Of a DNA stretch of 64,000 bases, positions 8,358 through 17,272 are shown piece by piece (the first letter of the stretch is position 1; every line of letters starts with the position of its first letter). Origin of the DNA: CAVYXK01 sp963708245 (GTDB taxonomy: Bacteria > Pseudomonadota > Alphaproteobacteria > Acetobacterales > Acetobacteraceae); NCBI GenBank assembly GCA_963708245.1, contig OY970201.1:1364001-1428000 (forward strand), in the 5' to 3' direction. The notes beneath the pieces were generated by a model. The model had not been told where the DNA came from. It did not search any database and saw only the letters and a program-made list of their open reading frames with translations. Position numbers and translations under genes: made by a program.

Positions 8358-9110
8358 CTATTTCAGATAATCGAACACGACAGTGCCAAGGCCGAGTGTC
8401 AGATCGGTGATATAGTGGCTGGCCGAGACCACCTGACGAACCGGCAGCCGCGCGACATCGCACATCGCGTGCTCGAAGAGCTCGATGGAGGCCGGACCGG
8501 ACCAGGCCCCCTTCACGGTGACGTCCTCGCAGTGATAGCGCACCAGTTCACAGATGCGCGGCGAGCAATCCACGTGCGGGATGATCTTGATCATGAAGTT
8601 TGGTCGCGCCAAGCTCTTCAATATTGGCGCCGGATCGAGCTCGTGATGCTTGTAGCCCATCGTGGCCGATACGCAGAGCACCGAGCCGTAGTACAGCGTG
8701 CAGACGACAGTCTCACATTCATGCGAGATCTTCGGACTGGCCAGCTTCTTCGGAAACCCCCAGATCTCGCGCCCCCCGGCGATTGGCGAATTGTCGTCCA
8801 GGTACATGGCATGCACGTAGCTGCCTTCCTGCACCATACCGTCCGAGCCCTTGAAGCGCACCGGGATAACCTGGCCGGTCTCGGTGTAGTCGCCGAAGCC
8901 AGTTGAATCCGGCATGCGGATGAATTCATAGGCGACCGTGTCAGCCGCCACCTCTAGCGGCTCAGGCACCACCTCGCGCAGCCTATCGATGTCCGTGCGG
9001 TAGGTGATGACCACAAACTCACGGTTGTAGAACTTATAGGGCCCTTTCGGATAAGCGGGATCGTTTAGTGGCATCGCGAACGCCTTCTCGCGAACTTCGG
9101 TGAGCTTCAT
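8358..9110 (-). CDS. adc: Acetoacetate decarboxylase
   Basis: 250 residues, matching the roughly 245-residue family. The Schiff-base lysine region is present as GREIWGFPKKLASP (second Lys of the pair expected to be catalytic), with the preceding acidic/aromatic context YVHAMYLDDNSPIAGG. The enzyme converts acetoacetate to acetone and CO2. Start chosen at the ATG giving MKLTEVREKAFAMP, the usual family N-terminus; an upstream in-frame start at 9143 is less likely. It lies between the patatin and 3-hydroxybutyrate dehydrogenase genes, a grouping that suggests one pathway for hydroxybutyrate/acetoacetate. Confidence 0.9.
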   Translation of the reverse strand: MKLTEVREKAFAMPLNDPAYPKGPYKFYNREFVVITYRTDIDRLREVVPEPLEVAADTVAYEFIRMPDSTGFGDYTETGQVIPVRFKGSDGMVQEGSYVHAMYLDDNSPIAGGREIWGFPKKLASPKISHECETVVCTLYYGSVLCVSATMGYKHHELDPAPILKSLARPNFMIKIIPHVDCSPRICELVRYHCEDVTVKGAWSGPASIELFEHAMCDVARLPVRQVVSASHYITDLTLGLGTVVFDYLK

Positions 9111-9182
9111 GGGCTTTGTCTCCCGATTGGCGGTGGTGTGCATGCGACAGCAATCCGAAGTGTGACAAGCATCCGACTCATC

Positions 9183-10355
9183 CTACTCGCGACCCTGCAC
9201 GGCGAGATCGAAGGTGAAAACGCCGTCGCTTCCGTTCGGGCGCTGGAGCACCTCCGGGTGACGCAGCGTGCGAACGGCGTCGTTGTAGCCGGATTTCCAA
9301 TGCTCCTCCATCGTTAGGCGCGAGAATTCGTAATCTTTCGATGTGCCCTCGTAAGTTTTGGCGTGGTAGATCAGTTGGATTAGGTTATAAACCTTCTCAT
9401 CGGCTTCCCCGGCGAGGAACTCTGCTTCCGGCGTTTGCCGCACATCTTTCGGGAGTTTTTCAAGGAGTTGGGCGGCCGCGCGACGGAGCAACTGCCTTCT
9501 CTTGAACTGATCTGTCGCTGCCCTTGTGCGGCTCGAATAGCGGATGTCCTTCTGGCGCAACTCGGACTCGATCAGGTTGCGTGGAAACTCGCCACGGGCA
9601 CTCCAAAGATCGATCTGGAAAGCCAGCGTGTCCCGACGCGGGTTGCTGTCGAGCACCCATTGCAGAGGCGTATTCGACACCAAGCCACCATCCCAATAGT
9701 GCTCGCCCTCGATCTCGGTCGCCGGAAACCCAGGCGGCAGCGAGCCGCTGGCCATCACATGCTCCGGGCAGATCTGGTGCGTGGTACTGTCGAAATAGAC
9801 AAAATTGCCGGTGCGGACATTCACCGCGCCGACGCTGAAACGCATCGCGCCGGCATTGAGTAGGTTGAAGTCCACCAGGCGCTCAAGCGTGGCTTTCAGG
9901 GGGGCGACGTCATAGTAACTGAGCGCTTCACAGCTGCCAGGCGGATGAAGGAAGGGCGGCGGCACGCGCGGTGTGAAGAAGCCAGGCGCGCCGCCGAGCA
10001 GGATGCCCAATGAGCGTGCCTGATTGACAGCACTGTGCATGAACTCGCCGTGGATCGTGAGGCCAGGGATACCACCAATCCCGAACGGGGGCGTAGTGAC
10101 GGTCTCCCAGAACGTGCGCAATTGCTGAACACGCTTTTCCGGCGGATTACCGGCGATCAGGGCCGCGTTCACCGCGCCGATCGAAATGCCGGCGACCCAA
10201 TCGGGATGCAGGTCTGCCTCCGCCAGCGCCTGATAAACTCCGGCTTGATAGGCGCCAAGAGCGCCCCGGCCTTGAAGGATCAGTGCAATGCGCTCGAACG
10301 GGGGTCGCTCCGTGGGCACATGGGTCTTGCGCTTCGACGGTTGACCGGCAGGCAT
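9183..10355 (-). CDS. Patatin-like acyl hydrolase
   Basis: 390 residues. The patatin core has the glycine-rich oxyanion loop (LQGRGALGAYQAGV), the nucleophile elbow GISIG (GxSxG) and the catalytic Asp motif DGG (HYWDGGLVSNTP). The C-terminal DUF3734-like region (DIRYSSRTRAATDQF, then a Lys/Arg-rich helix and EFSRLTMEEHWKSGY) is typical of patatins found beside hydroxybutyrate dehydrogenase genes. The enzyme cleaves acyl esters; with adc and bdhA downstream, release of hydroxybutyrate from an intracellular polymer is a reasonable inference but not shown. Start at ATG 10355 because the sequence upstream of it is not family-like. First gene of the minus-strand set. Confidence 0.88.
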   Translation of the reverse strand: MPAGQPSKRKTHVPTERPPFERIALILQGRGALGAYQAGVYQALAEADLHPDWVAGISIGAVNAALIAGNPPEKRVQQLRTFWETVTTPPFGIGGIPGLTIHGEFMHSAVNQARSLGILLGGAPGFFTPRVPPPFLHPPGSCEALSYYDVAPLKATLERLVDFNLLNAGAMRFSVGAVNVRTGNFVYFDSTTHQICPEHVMASGSLPPGFPATEIEGEHYWDGGLVSNTPLQWVLDSNPRRDTLAFQIDLWSARGEFPRNLIESELRQKDIRYSSRTRAATDQFKRRQLLRRAAAQLLEKLPKDVRQTPEAEFLAGEADEKVYNLIQLIYHAKTYEGTSKDYEFSRLTMEEHWKSGYNDAVRTLRHPEVLQRPNGSDGVFTFDLAVQGRE

Positions 10356-10383
10356 GACTGACCTTTGCGTCGGTGTAGTAACC

Positions 10384-10412
10384 AGCGTATTCCTATAAGC
10401 GGTAGGTGTCAA
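10384..10412 (-). promoter_or_regulatory. Candidate promoter of the patatin-adc-bdhA set
   Basis: On the minus strand a perfect TTGACA (10412-10407) is followed after 17 bases by TACGCT (10389-10384), about 28 bases before the patatin ATG. The -35 match and spacing are good; the -10 match is weak. The rest of the 282-bp gap up to the divergent DUF2721 gene holds nothing I recognise. Confidence 0.4.
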
Positions 10413-10637
10413 CGGAAACTTGGTCGAGGAGCGGCGCTTTCGCGCTAATTTCACATTCGACAACAGGCATTGCCTCTCCGTTTCCGCCCGGGACAGTGCC
10501 GAGGACCGAGCGGCCCCACTTACGCAACTGCGCCCTGGCGTCGGCGCAACGCATGTCGTATCTTCAAGGTGTGCTGCTAACATCCCACCGGAAAACGCTA
10601 ATGCCCAACCAACTCGTGCAGCTTGCGGGTTAGAGCG

Positions 10638-11114
10638 ATGGCCCTCTCTGCTGCAGACTTGCCACTGGACATCACTGCTCAGGTGGTTCGGGTGGCATTG
10701 ACGCCGGTATTTCTCTTGTCCGGCATTGGCGTCCTGCTCAATTTGCTCAACACCCGGCTCACCGACGCTTCCAGCCATATCGCGCATATGACGGAATTGT
10801 TGGCAGCGGACGCTGAGGGGGATAACGCACCTCGACTGCGCGTTCAACTCCGGCGGCTCGGGCAACGGATCGTAGTCCTCGATACTGCAATGATCCTTGG
10901 TGCGCTCGCGGGCGCAAGTACCTGCGGCGCGGCATTTTCTCTCTTTGTCGGGGCGTTGCGCAGCGCGACCGTAGCAACGGGCCTGTTCCTGCTATTCGGC
11001 ATTGCGCTGACTTGCACAGTTGGCGCGCTGAGCGCCTTCATCGCAGACAGCCTCCTTGCCTGGCACGGCTTACACAGGGAAGGCCCGCTCCCGCACATGG
11101 GCACCGGAAAATAG
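10638..11114 (+). CDS. DUF2721 membrane protein
   Basis: 158 residues with the DUF2721 layout. A first membrane helix (ALTPVFLLSGIGVLLNLLNTR) is followed by a cytoplasmic helical hairpin rich in Arg/Leu (LRVQLRRLGQRIVVLDTAM) and then two closely spaced C-terminal membrane helices. These small inner-membrane proteins are widespread and have no assigned function. Start at ATG 10638; there is no strong Shine-Dalgarno. It stands alone between divergent and convergent neighbours. Confidence 0.75.
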   Translation: MALSAADLPLDITAQVVRVALTPVFLLSGIGVLLNLLNTRLTDASSHIAHMTELLAADAEGDNAPRLRVQLRRLGQRIVVLDTAMILGALAGASTCGAAFSLFVGALRSATVATGLFLLFGIALTCTVGALSAFIADSLLAWHGLHREGPLPHMGTGK

Positions 11115-11229
11115 AGACTCTGCGCTGGCGCCGAGACGCGAGCGATCGCCCCCAACCGCGGCTCGGATATCGACCATCTCACCGAGCCGCTCTGCTCCTG
11201 GATAACACCGACGGGCGCGGGTCCCCTGA

Positions 11230-12651
11230 CTAACCAAGCGGCAGCGCCAACCAGCGCGATCCTGACGGATCCGAAAGCAGGATTGGAACGACCGTTTGCC
11301 GGCTGTTACGTTCCTGATCCACAGCGTGGATGACCTCGTCAGGTGACATTACCGACACGTCGCGCACTTGCAAGATTACCGACCCCGCATTGATCTTGCC
11401 GTTTGCTGCGGCACTGCCGATCGCAACACCAGCGACCACCACGCCCTGTTGCTGCGCGTCAAGCTTGTACTTGTCGCGAAGCTCTGGTGTGATCGTCGCC
11501 ATCTCCAGGCCGAAATTGGTCGTTGCCTCCGGCGGCAGTTTCGGTTTGGGTACACCAGGCTGGCCCAGGAAGGTAGGGTACGATTGGTTCCCGGGCAGTC
11601 CGGCCAGAGTGACGGGCACCGTTTGCTCCGTGCCTCCGCGCAAGACTCCCAGAGCCAAGCTTGTTCCCGGAGCCGTCATGACAATGTCACGCATCAGGGC
11701 ACGACTGTCTGGCGCGAACTTAGGTCCAAACGAGGTGATGATGTCGCCGCGGCGAAGGCCCGCCTGCGCGGCGGGGCTGCCATCCGTCACTTTCACCACG
11801 ATGGATCCCCACGGCCCCGGGAGCCCGTAGGCATCGGCCAGATCGGGGGTAAGCGATTGGATCTGTGCACCCAGATAGCCGGTCTGGAGCTTACCGGCCT
11901 GGATCTCTCGCATATGAGTCACAATGAACTTGGCGTCGTCGATGGGCACGGCAAGCCCAATACCGATATTGCCTGTGCTGGAGGCGGTCGTGTAGAGAGC
12001 GGAATTGACCCCCACCACCTCCCCGTTGGCGTCGAACATCGGGCCGCCGGAGTTTCCCTCATTGATCGCGGCGTCGGTCTGTATGTAATCGTCGAATGGG
12101 GTGAAGTGGAAATCGCGATTAAGGGCGCTGATGACGCCGGTACTGACCGTGCTGTTGAAGCCGAGCGGATTCCCGATCGCGATGACGAAATCACCTCGGC
12201 GCAGCGCGTCGCTGTCGCCCATCTTGACCGCCTGGAAAGGCCTGTCGGCGCTTATCTTGAGCACCGCGATGTCGCAGCAAACAGACTCGGCGATCAGGTG
12301 GGCGGGAAACTGGCTGCCGTCACTACTGAGGGTAACCTTGAAGCTGACCCCGTTATGCACGACATGCTTGTTGGTGATGACGTACCCGTCGGAGGTCACA
12401 ATGAACCCGGTGCCAAACCAGATGCTTTTATCGGGTGTGGCGACCTGCGCCATGACGGACTGGCCTGGCGGGACCTGAACGGCTTCGTAGCGTATCGTGG
12501 TGATGTTGACCACGCTTGGCAGCAGAGTGGCGACAAGCTCAGAAAGGCCGGGCTCCGTGACCCCGGCGGCAGCCGCCTGAGGGGCTGCCGGCAGCCAGCT
12601 CGCCAGTGCCACCGCCGCCGAAATCAGAATGGCTTTGCGTGTGAGTTTCAT
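11230..12651 (-). CDS. HtrA/Deg-type periplasmic serine protease with two PDZ domains
   Basis: 473 residues. A Sec signal (MKLTRKAILISAAVALASWL, cleavage near AQAAAAG) is followed by a trypsin-like domain with the complete triad His96 (TNKHVV), Asp127 (CCDIAVLKI) and Ser201 (NEGNSGGPMF), then PDZ domains at about 240-330 and 375-465. Such proteases degrade or chaperone misfolded envelope proteins under stress. The start at 12651 gives the clean signal peptide. The OmpA-like lipoprotein gene ends on the same strand 106 bp upstream, so the two may be expressed together. Whether it is DegP- or DegQ-like cannot be decided here. Confidence 0.92.
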   Translation of the reverse strand: MKLTRKAILISAAVALASWLPAAPQAAAAGVTEPGLSELVATLLPSVVNITTIRYEAVQVPPGQSVMAQVATPDKSIWFGTGFIVTSDGYVITNKHVVHNGVSFKVTLSSDGSQFPAHLIAESVCCDIAVLKISADRPFQAVKMGDSDALRRGDFVIAIGNPLGFNSTVSTGVISALNRDFHFTPFDDYIQTDAAINEGNSGGPMFDANGEVVGVNSALYTTASSTGNIGIGLAVPIDDAKFIVTHMREIQAGKLQTGYLGAQIQSLTPDLADAYGLPGPWGSIVVKVTDGSPAAQAGLRRGDIITSFGPKFAPDSRALMRDIVMTAPGTSLALGVLRGGTEQTVPVTLAGLPGNQSYPTFLGQPGVPKPKLPPEATTNFGLEMATITPELRDKYKLDAQQQGVVVAGVAIGSAAANGKINAGSVILQVRDVSVMSPDEVIHAVDQERNSRQTVVPILLSDPSGSRWLALPLG

Positions 12652-12757
12652 GTGTCCAACCTCCATTGCTGCCATTGCTCGCGCTCGGCCGACGAGGTGA
12701 AGTCGTCACGTGTACTCAGCTGGCACCCGCCAGCCGGCGCAAATGCGGACTGGACCG

Positions 12758-13324
12758 TCAGGACTCTGCAATTGACAATTCGACGCGCCGATTTTTTGCC
12801 CGACCCTGCGCTGTAGCATTTGAGGCGATTGGATCCGTGTCGCCGAAACCCTTCGCCGCTAGGAGCTCTGGTTTCACGCCCTGCGAGATCAGAAACTGCA
12901 TCACGGCATCGGCACGCTTTTGCGACAGGTCTTGGTTCGACGTGACGCCCTGCCGCTGAAGCTCCAGGCCAACCGGCGTGTTATCGGTGTAGCCGCTTAC
13001 CAGAAGCTTATTCTGCTGCGTCGGTGCCAGCTTCGCTGCCATCGTGGAGATGATCTGCTGCCCCCGAGCGCTCATGGTCCAGCTTCCCGGCGCAAACAGC
13101 AAGTCACTATTGACTGTGTACTTGATGGCTCCCTGCAATCGGCTGATCTGCTCCTTGCCGGCAGTAATCTCCTGCTGCTGCGACGCAACCTGTTGCTGAA
13201 GCTGTTGATTCTGTTCCTGGAGCGCATCGTAGTCGCTTTTCCAGACAACACATCCCGTCAGTAACGGGGTAGTCACCACGGCCGCCACGATGGCGCGACC
13301 CGTCGTTCTGTTTAGCACGATCAT
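12758..13324 (-). CDS. OmpA-family peptidoglycan-associated lipoprotein
   Basis: 188 residues. Lipoprotein signal with lipobox LLTGC (Cys25), then a Gln-rich coiled coil (about 35-68), then an OmpA-like C-terminal domain. The domain has the diaminopimelate-binding pattern, including GYTDN, LSQKRADAVMQFL, GFGDTDPIASN and GRAKNRRVEL. The protein should anchor the outer membrane to peptidoglycan. SD AAAGGGGAG is intact in front of the ATG, but an IS1380-family element is inserted 15 bp before the start, separating the gene from its original upstream DNA. Confidence 0.9.
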   Translation of the reverse strand: MIVLNRTTGRAIVAAVVTTPLLTGCVVWKSDYDALQEQNQQLQQQVASQQQEITAGKEQISRLQGAIKYTVNSDLLFAPGSWTMSARGQQIISTMAAKLAPTQQNKLLVSGYTDNTPVGLELQRQGVTSNQDLSQKRADAVMQFLISQGVKPELLAAKGFGDTDPIASNATAQGRAKNRRVELSIAES

Positions 13325-13343
13325 TGCTCCCCTTTTGGATCAA

Positions 13344-13360
13344 CCTAAATCCGGCAGTTG
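13344..13360 (+). repeat. IS1380-family left terminal inverted repeat
   Basis: 17-bp terminal repeat beginning CCTAAATCCGGC, exactly complementary to the right end. The target duplication ATCAA lies immediately outside it. Confidence 0.95.
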
Positions 13361-13401
13361 AGTGATTGCGCGCCGCGGCTGAATCGGCAGATTTGGCCGG
13401 C

Positions 13402-14937
13402 ATGAGCACAGAACAGAGATGTCTGGCGGTTCACCCCGCGGGTGAGCAACCGGAAGTTGCGCCGCATTCGGCGATTGCCGATACCTTCGCCGGGCGCGTG
13501 CACGTGGAGTGGGACGCCGCCGCACCGGTGACGCCGTTCGGCCAACTGCCATTCTTCATCGACTACCTGAAGCAGGCCGGGTTGTTCGACAATTGGGTTG
13601 CCGACTGTCCGCTGCGGTTCACTAGCCCGAATGCACCGCGTACACGCGATCTGCTTGGCACCGTGCTGCTGTCTGTTCTGGCGGGTCACCGGCGCTATGC
13701 CCATGTGACCGCGCTGCGCTGCGATCCGGTGAACCCGCCGTTGCTCGGCATGCGCAAGGTGGTCAGCGAGGACTCGGTTCGCCGCGGGCTGGAGAAGATC
13801 GACGAAGCGCAAGGCTCGGCCTGGCTGCAAAACCACCTGGACTATTGCACCGCTCCGCTGCTCGGCGAGCCGTGGGTGCTCGACATCGATACCACCATCA
13901 AACCTTTGTATGGGCACCAGGAAGGCGCCGAGCTGGGCTATAATCCGCACAAGCCGGGTCGGCCGTCGCACTGCTATCACAGCTACATGCTGTCGAACCT
14001 GCGGCTGGTGCTACGGGTCGAGGTATTGCCCGGCGATCAGCACAACGTCAGACACGCGACGGGCGGCTTGTGGGAGTTGCTGGATCATCTCGGAGCGGGG
14101 CAGCGGCCGTGGCTGCTGCGCGGAGACAAGTCGTGGGGCATCGAGCCGGTGATGGCGCGGGCCGAGCGGGAGGAGCTGGCGTATCTGTTCCGTCTGCGCA
14201 TGACGAAAAACGTCACGCGGGCACTGCAACGGGCGATGCAGGCATCGGACTGGAAGGATGCCGGCCAGGGCTGGCAGGGCAAGGAGACGAGCCTGCGGCT
14301 GGAGGGCTGGAGCCGGCAGCGGAGAGTCATTCTGCTGCGCCGCCAACTGGCTGGTCCGCCGGCCGTCGATCATGGCGATCCGGCTCAGCGGCGACTTGGC
14401 TTCGTCGAGGTGGGCCCCGATCAGGAGGCGTGGGACTACGCTGCGCTGGTCACCTCAATGGACGATGAAATCCTGACGCTGGGGCAGTTGTATCGCGATC
14501 GGGCGGATTGCGAGAACGTTTTTGACGAGCTGAAGAACCAATGGGGTTGGGGCGGTTTCACGACACAGGACCTCACGCGGTGTCGGCTGCTGGCCGGTAT
14601 CGTTGCACTGATCTACAACTGGTGGAGCCTGTTCGTCCGGCTGGCTGATCCGGAGCACCATCGGGAGGCGATCACCACCCGACCCTTGCTGCTGTCGGCG
14701 ATCGCGCAGCGCACCCAACACGCCGGCCAGGTGAGGCTGACGATCAGCAGCGCGCATGGCGCGCGCGACAAGGCGAGGCAAGCTTACCTGCGCATCGCCG
14801 GCTTTCTTGACCGGCTGCGAAAAAGTGCGGAGCAGTTGGATCCGCTGCAACGCTGGTATCGCATCCTCAGTGAAGCGCTCCGCTACTTCTTGCATGGCCG
14901 GCAACTGCAGCCACCGCTTCGCCTGAGCCCGGCCTGA
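13402..14937 (+). CDS. IS1380-family transposase
   Basis: 511 residues. DDE transposase with first Asp in VLDIDTTIKPLYG followed by the family-typical GAELGYNPHKPGRPSH, second Asp in LLRGDKSWG and Glu in the C-terminal block YRDRADCENVFDELKNQWGW. The length and block order match IS1380 transposases. The frame is intact, so the element may still be active. Start at ATG 13402 inside the left end; an alternative in-frame start at 13366 is possible. Confidence 0.93.
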   Translation: MSTEQRCLAVHPAGEQPEVAPHSAIADTFAGRVHVEWDAAAPVTPFGQLPFFIDYLKQAGLFDNWVADCPLRFTSPNAPRTRDLLGTVLLSVLAGHRRYAHVTALRCDPVNPPLLGMRKVVSEDSVRRGLEKIDEAQGSAWLQNHLDYCTAPLLGEPWVLDIDTTIKPLYGHQEGAELGYNPHKPGRPSHCYHSYMLSNLRLVLRVEVLPGDQHNVRHATGGLWELLDHLGAGQRPWLLRGDKSWGIEPVMARAEREELAYLFRLRMTKNVTRALQRAMQASDWKDAGQGWQGKETSLRLEGWSRQRRVILLRRQLAGPPAVDHGDPAQRRLGFVEVGPDQEAWDYAALVTSMDDEILTLGQLYRDRADCENVFDELKNQWGWGGFTTQDLTRCRLLAGIVALIYNWWSLFVRLADPEHHREAITTRPLLLSAIAQRTQHAGQVRLTISSAHGARDKARQAYLRIAGFLDRLRKSAEQLDPLQRWYRILSEALRYFLHGRQLQPPLRLSPA

Positions 14938-14988
14938 GCAATTACCCCAGGTTGTGGGTCGTCACTTCAGACCGGCGACGATCGGACC

Positions 14989-15005
14989 CAACTGCCGGAT
15001 TTAGG
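14989..15005 (-). repeat. IS1380-family right terminal inverted repeat
   Basis: Exact 17-bp complement of the left end, followed by the second copy of the target duplication ATCAA at 15006-15010. Confidence 0.95.
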
Positions 15006-15135
15006 ATCAATCGTCTTGACGCCGGGCCAGCTCCGCCGTATCGACCTTTGTCCGGTCAAACGGCTCAGGCCCCGCGCGCCAACCATTTTTATGGCCTGCC
15101 GGCCGTTGCGCTATGCAGATTCCGCAAATCCGAAA

Positions 15136-16092
15136 CTATCGGGTGAGATTTCGCAGACGCGCCAGGGTCGTTGAGGGACTTTCGCCGAAAGCCAGTTGGT
15201 ATGCCGCCGCGAAACGGCCGGACTCAGCAAATCCGTAGCTCCTGGCGAGCTCCCCGACCCGCACTGTCGCCGGATCGGCGCAAAGCATCGCGGCACGGAC
15301 CAGTTTCAGCCGACGCAACCTCAGGTAGTGCCCGGGGCTGATCCCCAGAAACGCATCGCAGCATGTCCTGAGCGTCTGTTCCACCACGCCGACGCTTGCG
15401 CACAGTTCCCGGACATTCATGGGCCGATCGCCTTCGACCGCGAGGACCTTCTCAAGTCGGGCCATGATCGCCACATGGTCCCAACGCGGGCTCGGCCCGT
15501 CGTCTGTGTCCGAATCGTTCAGACATTTAACGAGCCCCTCCAGCAATTCCTGCTCGACGGCCCGCCCGACCTCGGGATGGCCAACCGTGACCGGCCTCGT
15601 CTCGACCAGATGAGCGACCCGGGCGTGCAGGCGCAGCAATCGCGCTAGATCCGCGGGCCTCGGCCGCACGATCCGGCCGAGCGTTGGTGGCGTAAGGTGG
15701 CGACCGGCAAGCGCGCTACCTTTCTGGGTCAAGAACGTCGGTACGATGGACAGGCAGCCCCAGTGGCTTGGCCCGGCGGTCCGTTGATGCAGAAGCTCGC
15801 CGCGGCTGTGAAACACCACATCGCCCGGTCCCAGTTCGACACCGTTCCAGATCAATCCCCGATCCGGCCTCGTCGAGAAGGAGACAAAAGCCCGCGCCGC
15901 CGGAAGCGTGATATAGGCCACCCGCGCAAGTGTCTCCTGCGCGTGCAGCAGGCGCACGTTGGGCAGCTTTGCCGAGGTCAGTTGCACATAGAAGGGACCC
16001 GCCTGTGTGACGACGATTACGGATTTCAATTCGGCCAGGCTGGTCTGGTAGTCCTCGGCATCGGTGAACCGACCCGTGGCACCCTCCGGCAT
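15136..16092 (-). CDS. AraC-family transcriptional regulator
   Basis: 318 residues. The N-terminal ligand-sensing half has beta-strand-rich sequence of the AraC_binding_2 type (YITLPAARAFVSF, LGPGDVVFHSRGE). The C-terminal third is the double helix-turn-helix: MNVRELCASVGVVEQTLRTC, then GISPGHYLRLRRLKLVRAAM and the family end motif VGELARSYGFAESGRFAAAY. SD GAAAGGCG precedes the ATG at 16092. A paralogue lies 165 bp upstream on the same strand, so the pair probably arose by duplication. No catabolic partner gene is adjacent, so the regulon is unknown. Confidence 0.88.
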   Translation of the reverse strand: MPEGATGRFTDAEDYQTSLAELKSVIVVTQAGPFYVQLTSAKLPNVRLLHAQETLARVAYITLPAARAFVSFSTRPDRGLIWNGVELGPGDVVFHSRGELLHQRTAGPSHWGCLSIVPTFLTQKGSALAGRHLTPPTLGRIVRPRPADLARLLRLHARVAHLVETRPVTVGHPEVGRAVEQELLEGLVKCLNDSDTDDGPSPRWDHVAIMARLEKVLAVEGDRPMNVRELCASVGVVEQTLRTCCDAFLGISPGHYLRLRRLKLVRAAMLCADPATVRVGELARSYGFAESGRFAAAYQLAFGESPSTTLARLRNLTR

Positions 16093-16257
16093 CGTTCACG
16101 CCTTTCGGAGCGGCTTCGATCAGCCGCCTCTCCTTATAAATGCCTATCTGACTGGCTTATCCGACGGTCAGACATCCTGGCGGGAGGGCGACGGTCTGAC
16201 TATGCAAATTCCGAAAATTTCGGCGCGCCGGTCGAATAGTGTTGTGACCCCGCGCCA

Positions 16258-17202
16258 TCAGGGCGCCCGAGCAAGGGTCGCGGACGGCAATTCGCCATAG
16301 TACGAGCGATACGCCACCGCGAAGCGGCCCAACTCCCAGAAGCCATGGGCGGTGGCAATCTCGGTCACGGTCGCACCCGTTGGTTCGGCGAGAGCGAGTG
16401 CGTGATGCGCGTGCTGCATCCGCCGTAACCAGAGATAGCGCCGAGGACCCATCCCCAACTGCTCCTGGCAACAGGTCTGCAGCGTCCGGTCAGACACGCC
16501 TATCGTCGAGCACAAATCCGACAGGTAGATGGGACAGTCGCCGCTGTCGGTCACCGCCGCATGGAAGCGCCGCATCACGAGTGCATGGCGGCGTTTCGCG
16601 GCTGTGTCCTCTTGGTCATTTGCCGGCCTGAGACAGGCGATCAGCGCCTGCATGAGCTCGTGCTCCAGTCCGCGCGCAGCTTCAGGGTTGGCGATGATCT
16701 CCGGGGCCGTCCGGGCAAGTTGTCCGGCGGCTGCGTGCAAGCGCTGCAAGCGCGTCATCATTGCCGGCAGCGGCGTCTCTGCCATCGCGTCGAGCGGCGG
16801 TTTGAAATCACACCCGGCTGTGGCCGCGCCTACGGCCGCAAGCTCGTCAACGGGAAGCGTCATCGAAGCCCACGAGGCCGCACCAGAGGCACGGGTATAG
16901 GTCGTGTGACCGTCAGGCAGCCGGTGAATATCGGTCGTCCGAATCTCCTCGGTGGCCCGTAACAGGCTTGGTCCTTCCTCCACCCGAAACGCGAAGGCGG
17001 CTCGACCTCTCATCACAGACGCGTGAGCGACAAAGGGAAGATTGGTGGAATACCGATGCATCCATACTTTGTGCAGATCGATGCGAACGAGATCGGCCTC
17101 AAAAATTCCCCGATTTGTCACGGTAAGGTCATACTGAAAGCCTCGGACAGACGAGCAATAGTCGTCGGGATCGCTGAAGCTTCGGACCGTGCTCATCGGC
17201 AT
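16258..17202 (-). CDS. AraC-family transcriptional regulator (paralogue)
   Basis: 314 residues with the same layout as its downstream neighbour: N-terminal sensor half (FADVR-type start SFSDPDDYCSSV, then VDELAAVGAA) and C-terminal double HTH (IYLSDLCSTIGVSDRTLQTC, GMGPRRYLWLRRMQHAHHAL, VTEIATAHGFWELGRFAVAY). The start at 17202 is preferred because GTGGAG lies 8 nt upstream. A second ATG at 17196 and a longer frame to 17310 are possible. The ligand is unknown. Confidence 0.87.
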   Translation of the reverse strand: MPMSTVRSFSDPDDYCSSVRGFQYDLTVTNRGIFEADLVRIDLHKVWMHRYSTNLPFVAHASVMRGRAAFAFRVEEGPSLLRATEEIRTTDIHRLPDGHTTYTRASGAASWASMTLPVDELAAVGAATAGCDFKPPLDAMAETPLPAMMTRLQRLHAAAGQLARTAPEIIANPEAARGLEHELMQALIACLRPANDQEDTAAKRRHALVMRRFHAAVTDSGDCPIYLSDLCSTIGVSDRTLQTCCQEQLGMGPRRYLWLRRMQHAHHALALAEPTGATVTEIATAHGFWELGRFAVAYRSYYGELPSATLARAP

Positions 17203-17272
17203 GTCGATCTCCACGAGACGGCGGCACACCAAAGCGACGGAGAATGCTCTTCGCCAGCTAGTGATTACCAGA

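Larger units (their letters stand above)
13344..15005 (+). mobile_element. Complete IS1380-family insertion sequence (1662 bp)
   Basis: The ends are perfect 17-bp inverted repeats starting CCTAAATCCGGCAGTTG (13344-13360 and complementary at 14989-15005). The element is flanked by a 5-bp direct repeat ATCAA (13339-13343 and 15006-15010), the target duplication expected on insertion. It contains one transposase gene. Intact ends, intact transposase and a perfect target duplication indicate a recent insertion. It lies directly upstream of the OmpA-like lipoprotein gene. Confidence 0.95.

Noticed and set aside
7537..8463. A longer N-terminus for the hydroxybutyrate dehydrogenase
   Set aside because: It would run into the decarboxylase gene, and the SDR fold starts right after the ATG at 8319, which has a good ribosome site.
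11368..12816. Long plus-strand frame opposite the HtrA gene
   Set aside because: No recognisable domain; the minus strand has signal peptide, triad and PDZ domains.
13325..13343. The short piece before the OmpA-like gene as a full promoter
   Set aside because: Only 19 bp separate the ATG from the IS and they hold just the ribosome site and the target duplication.
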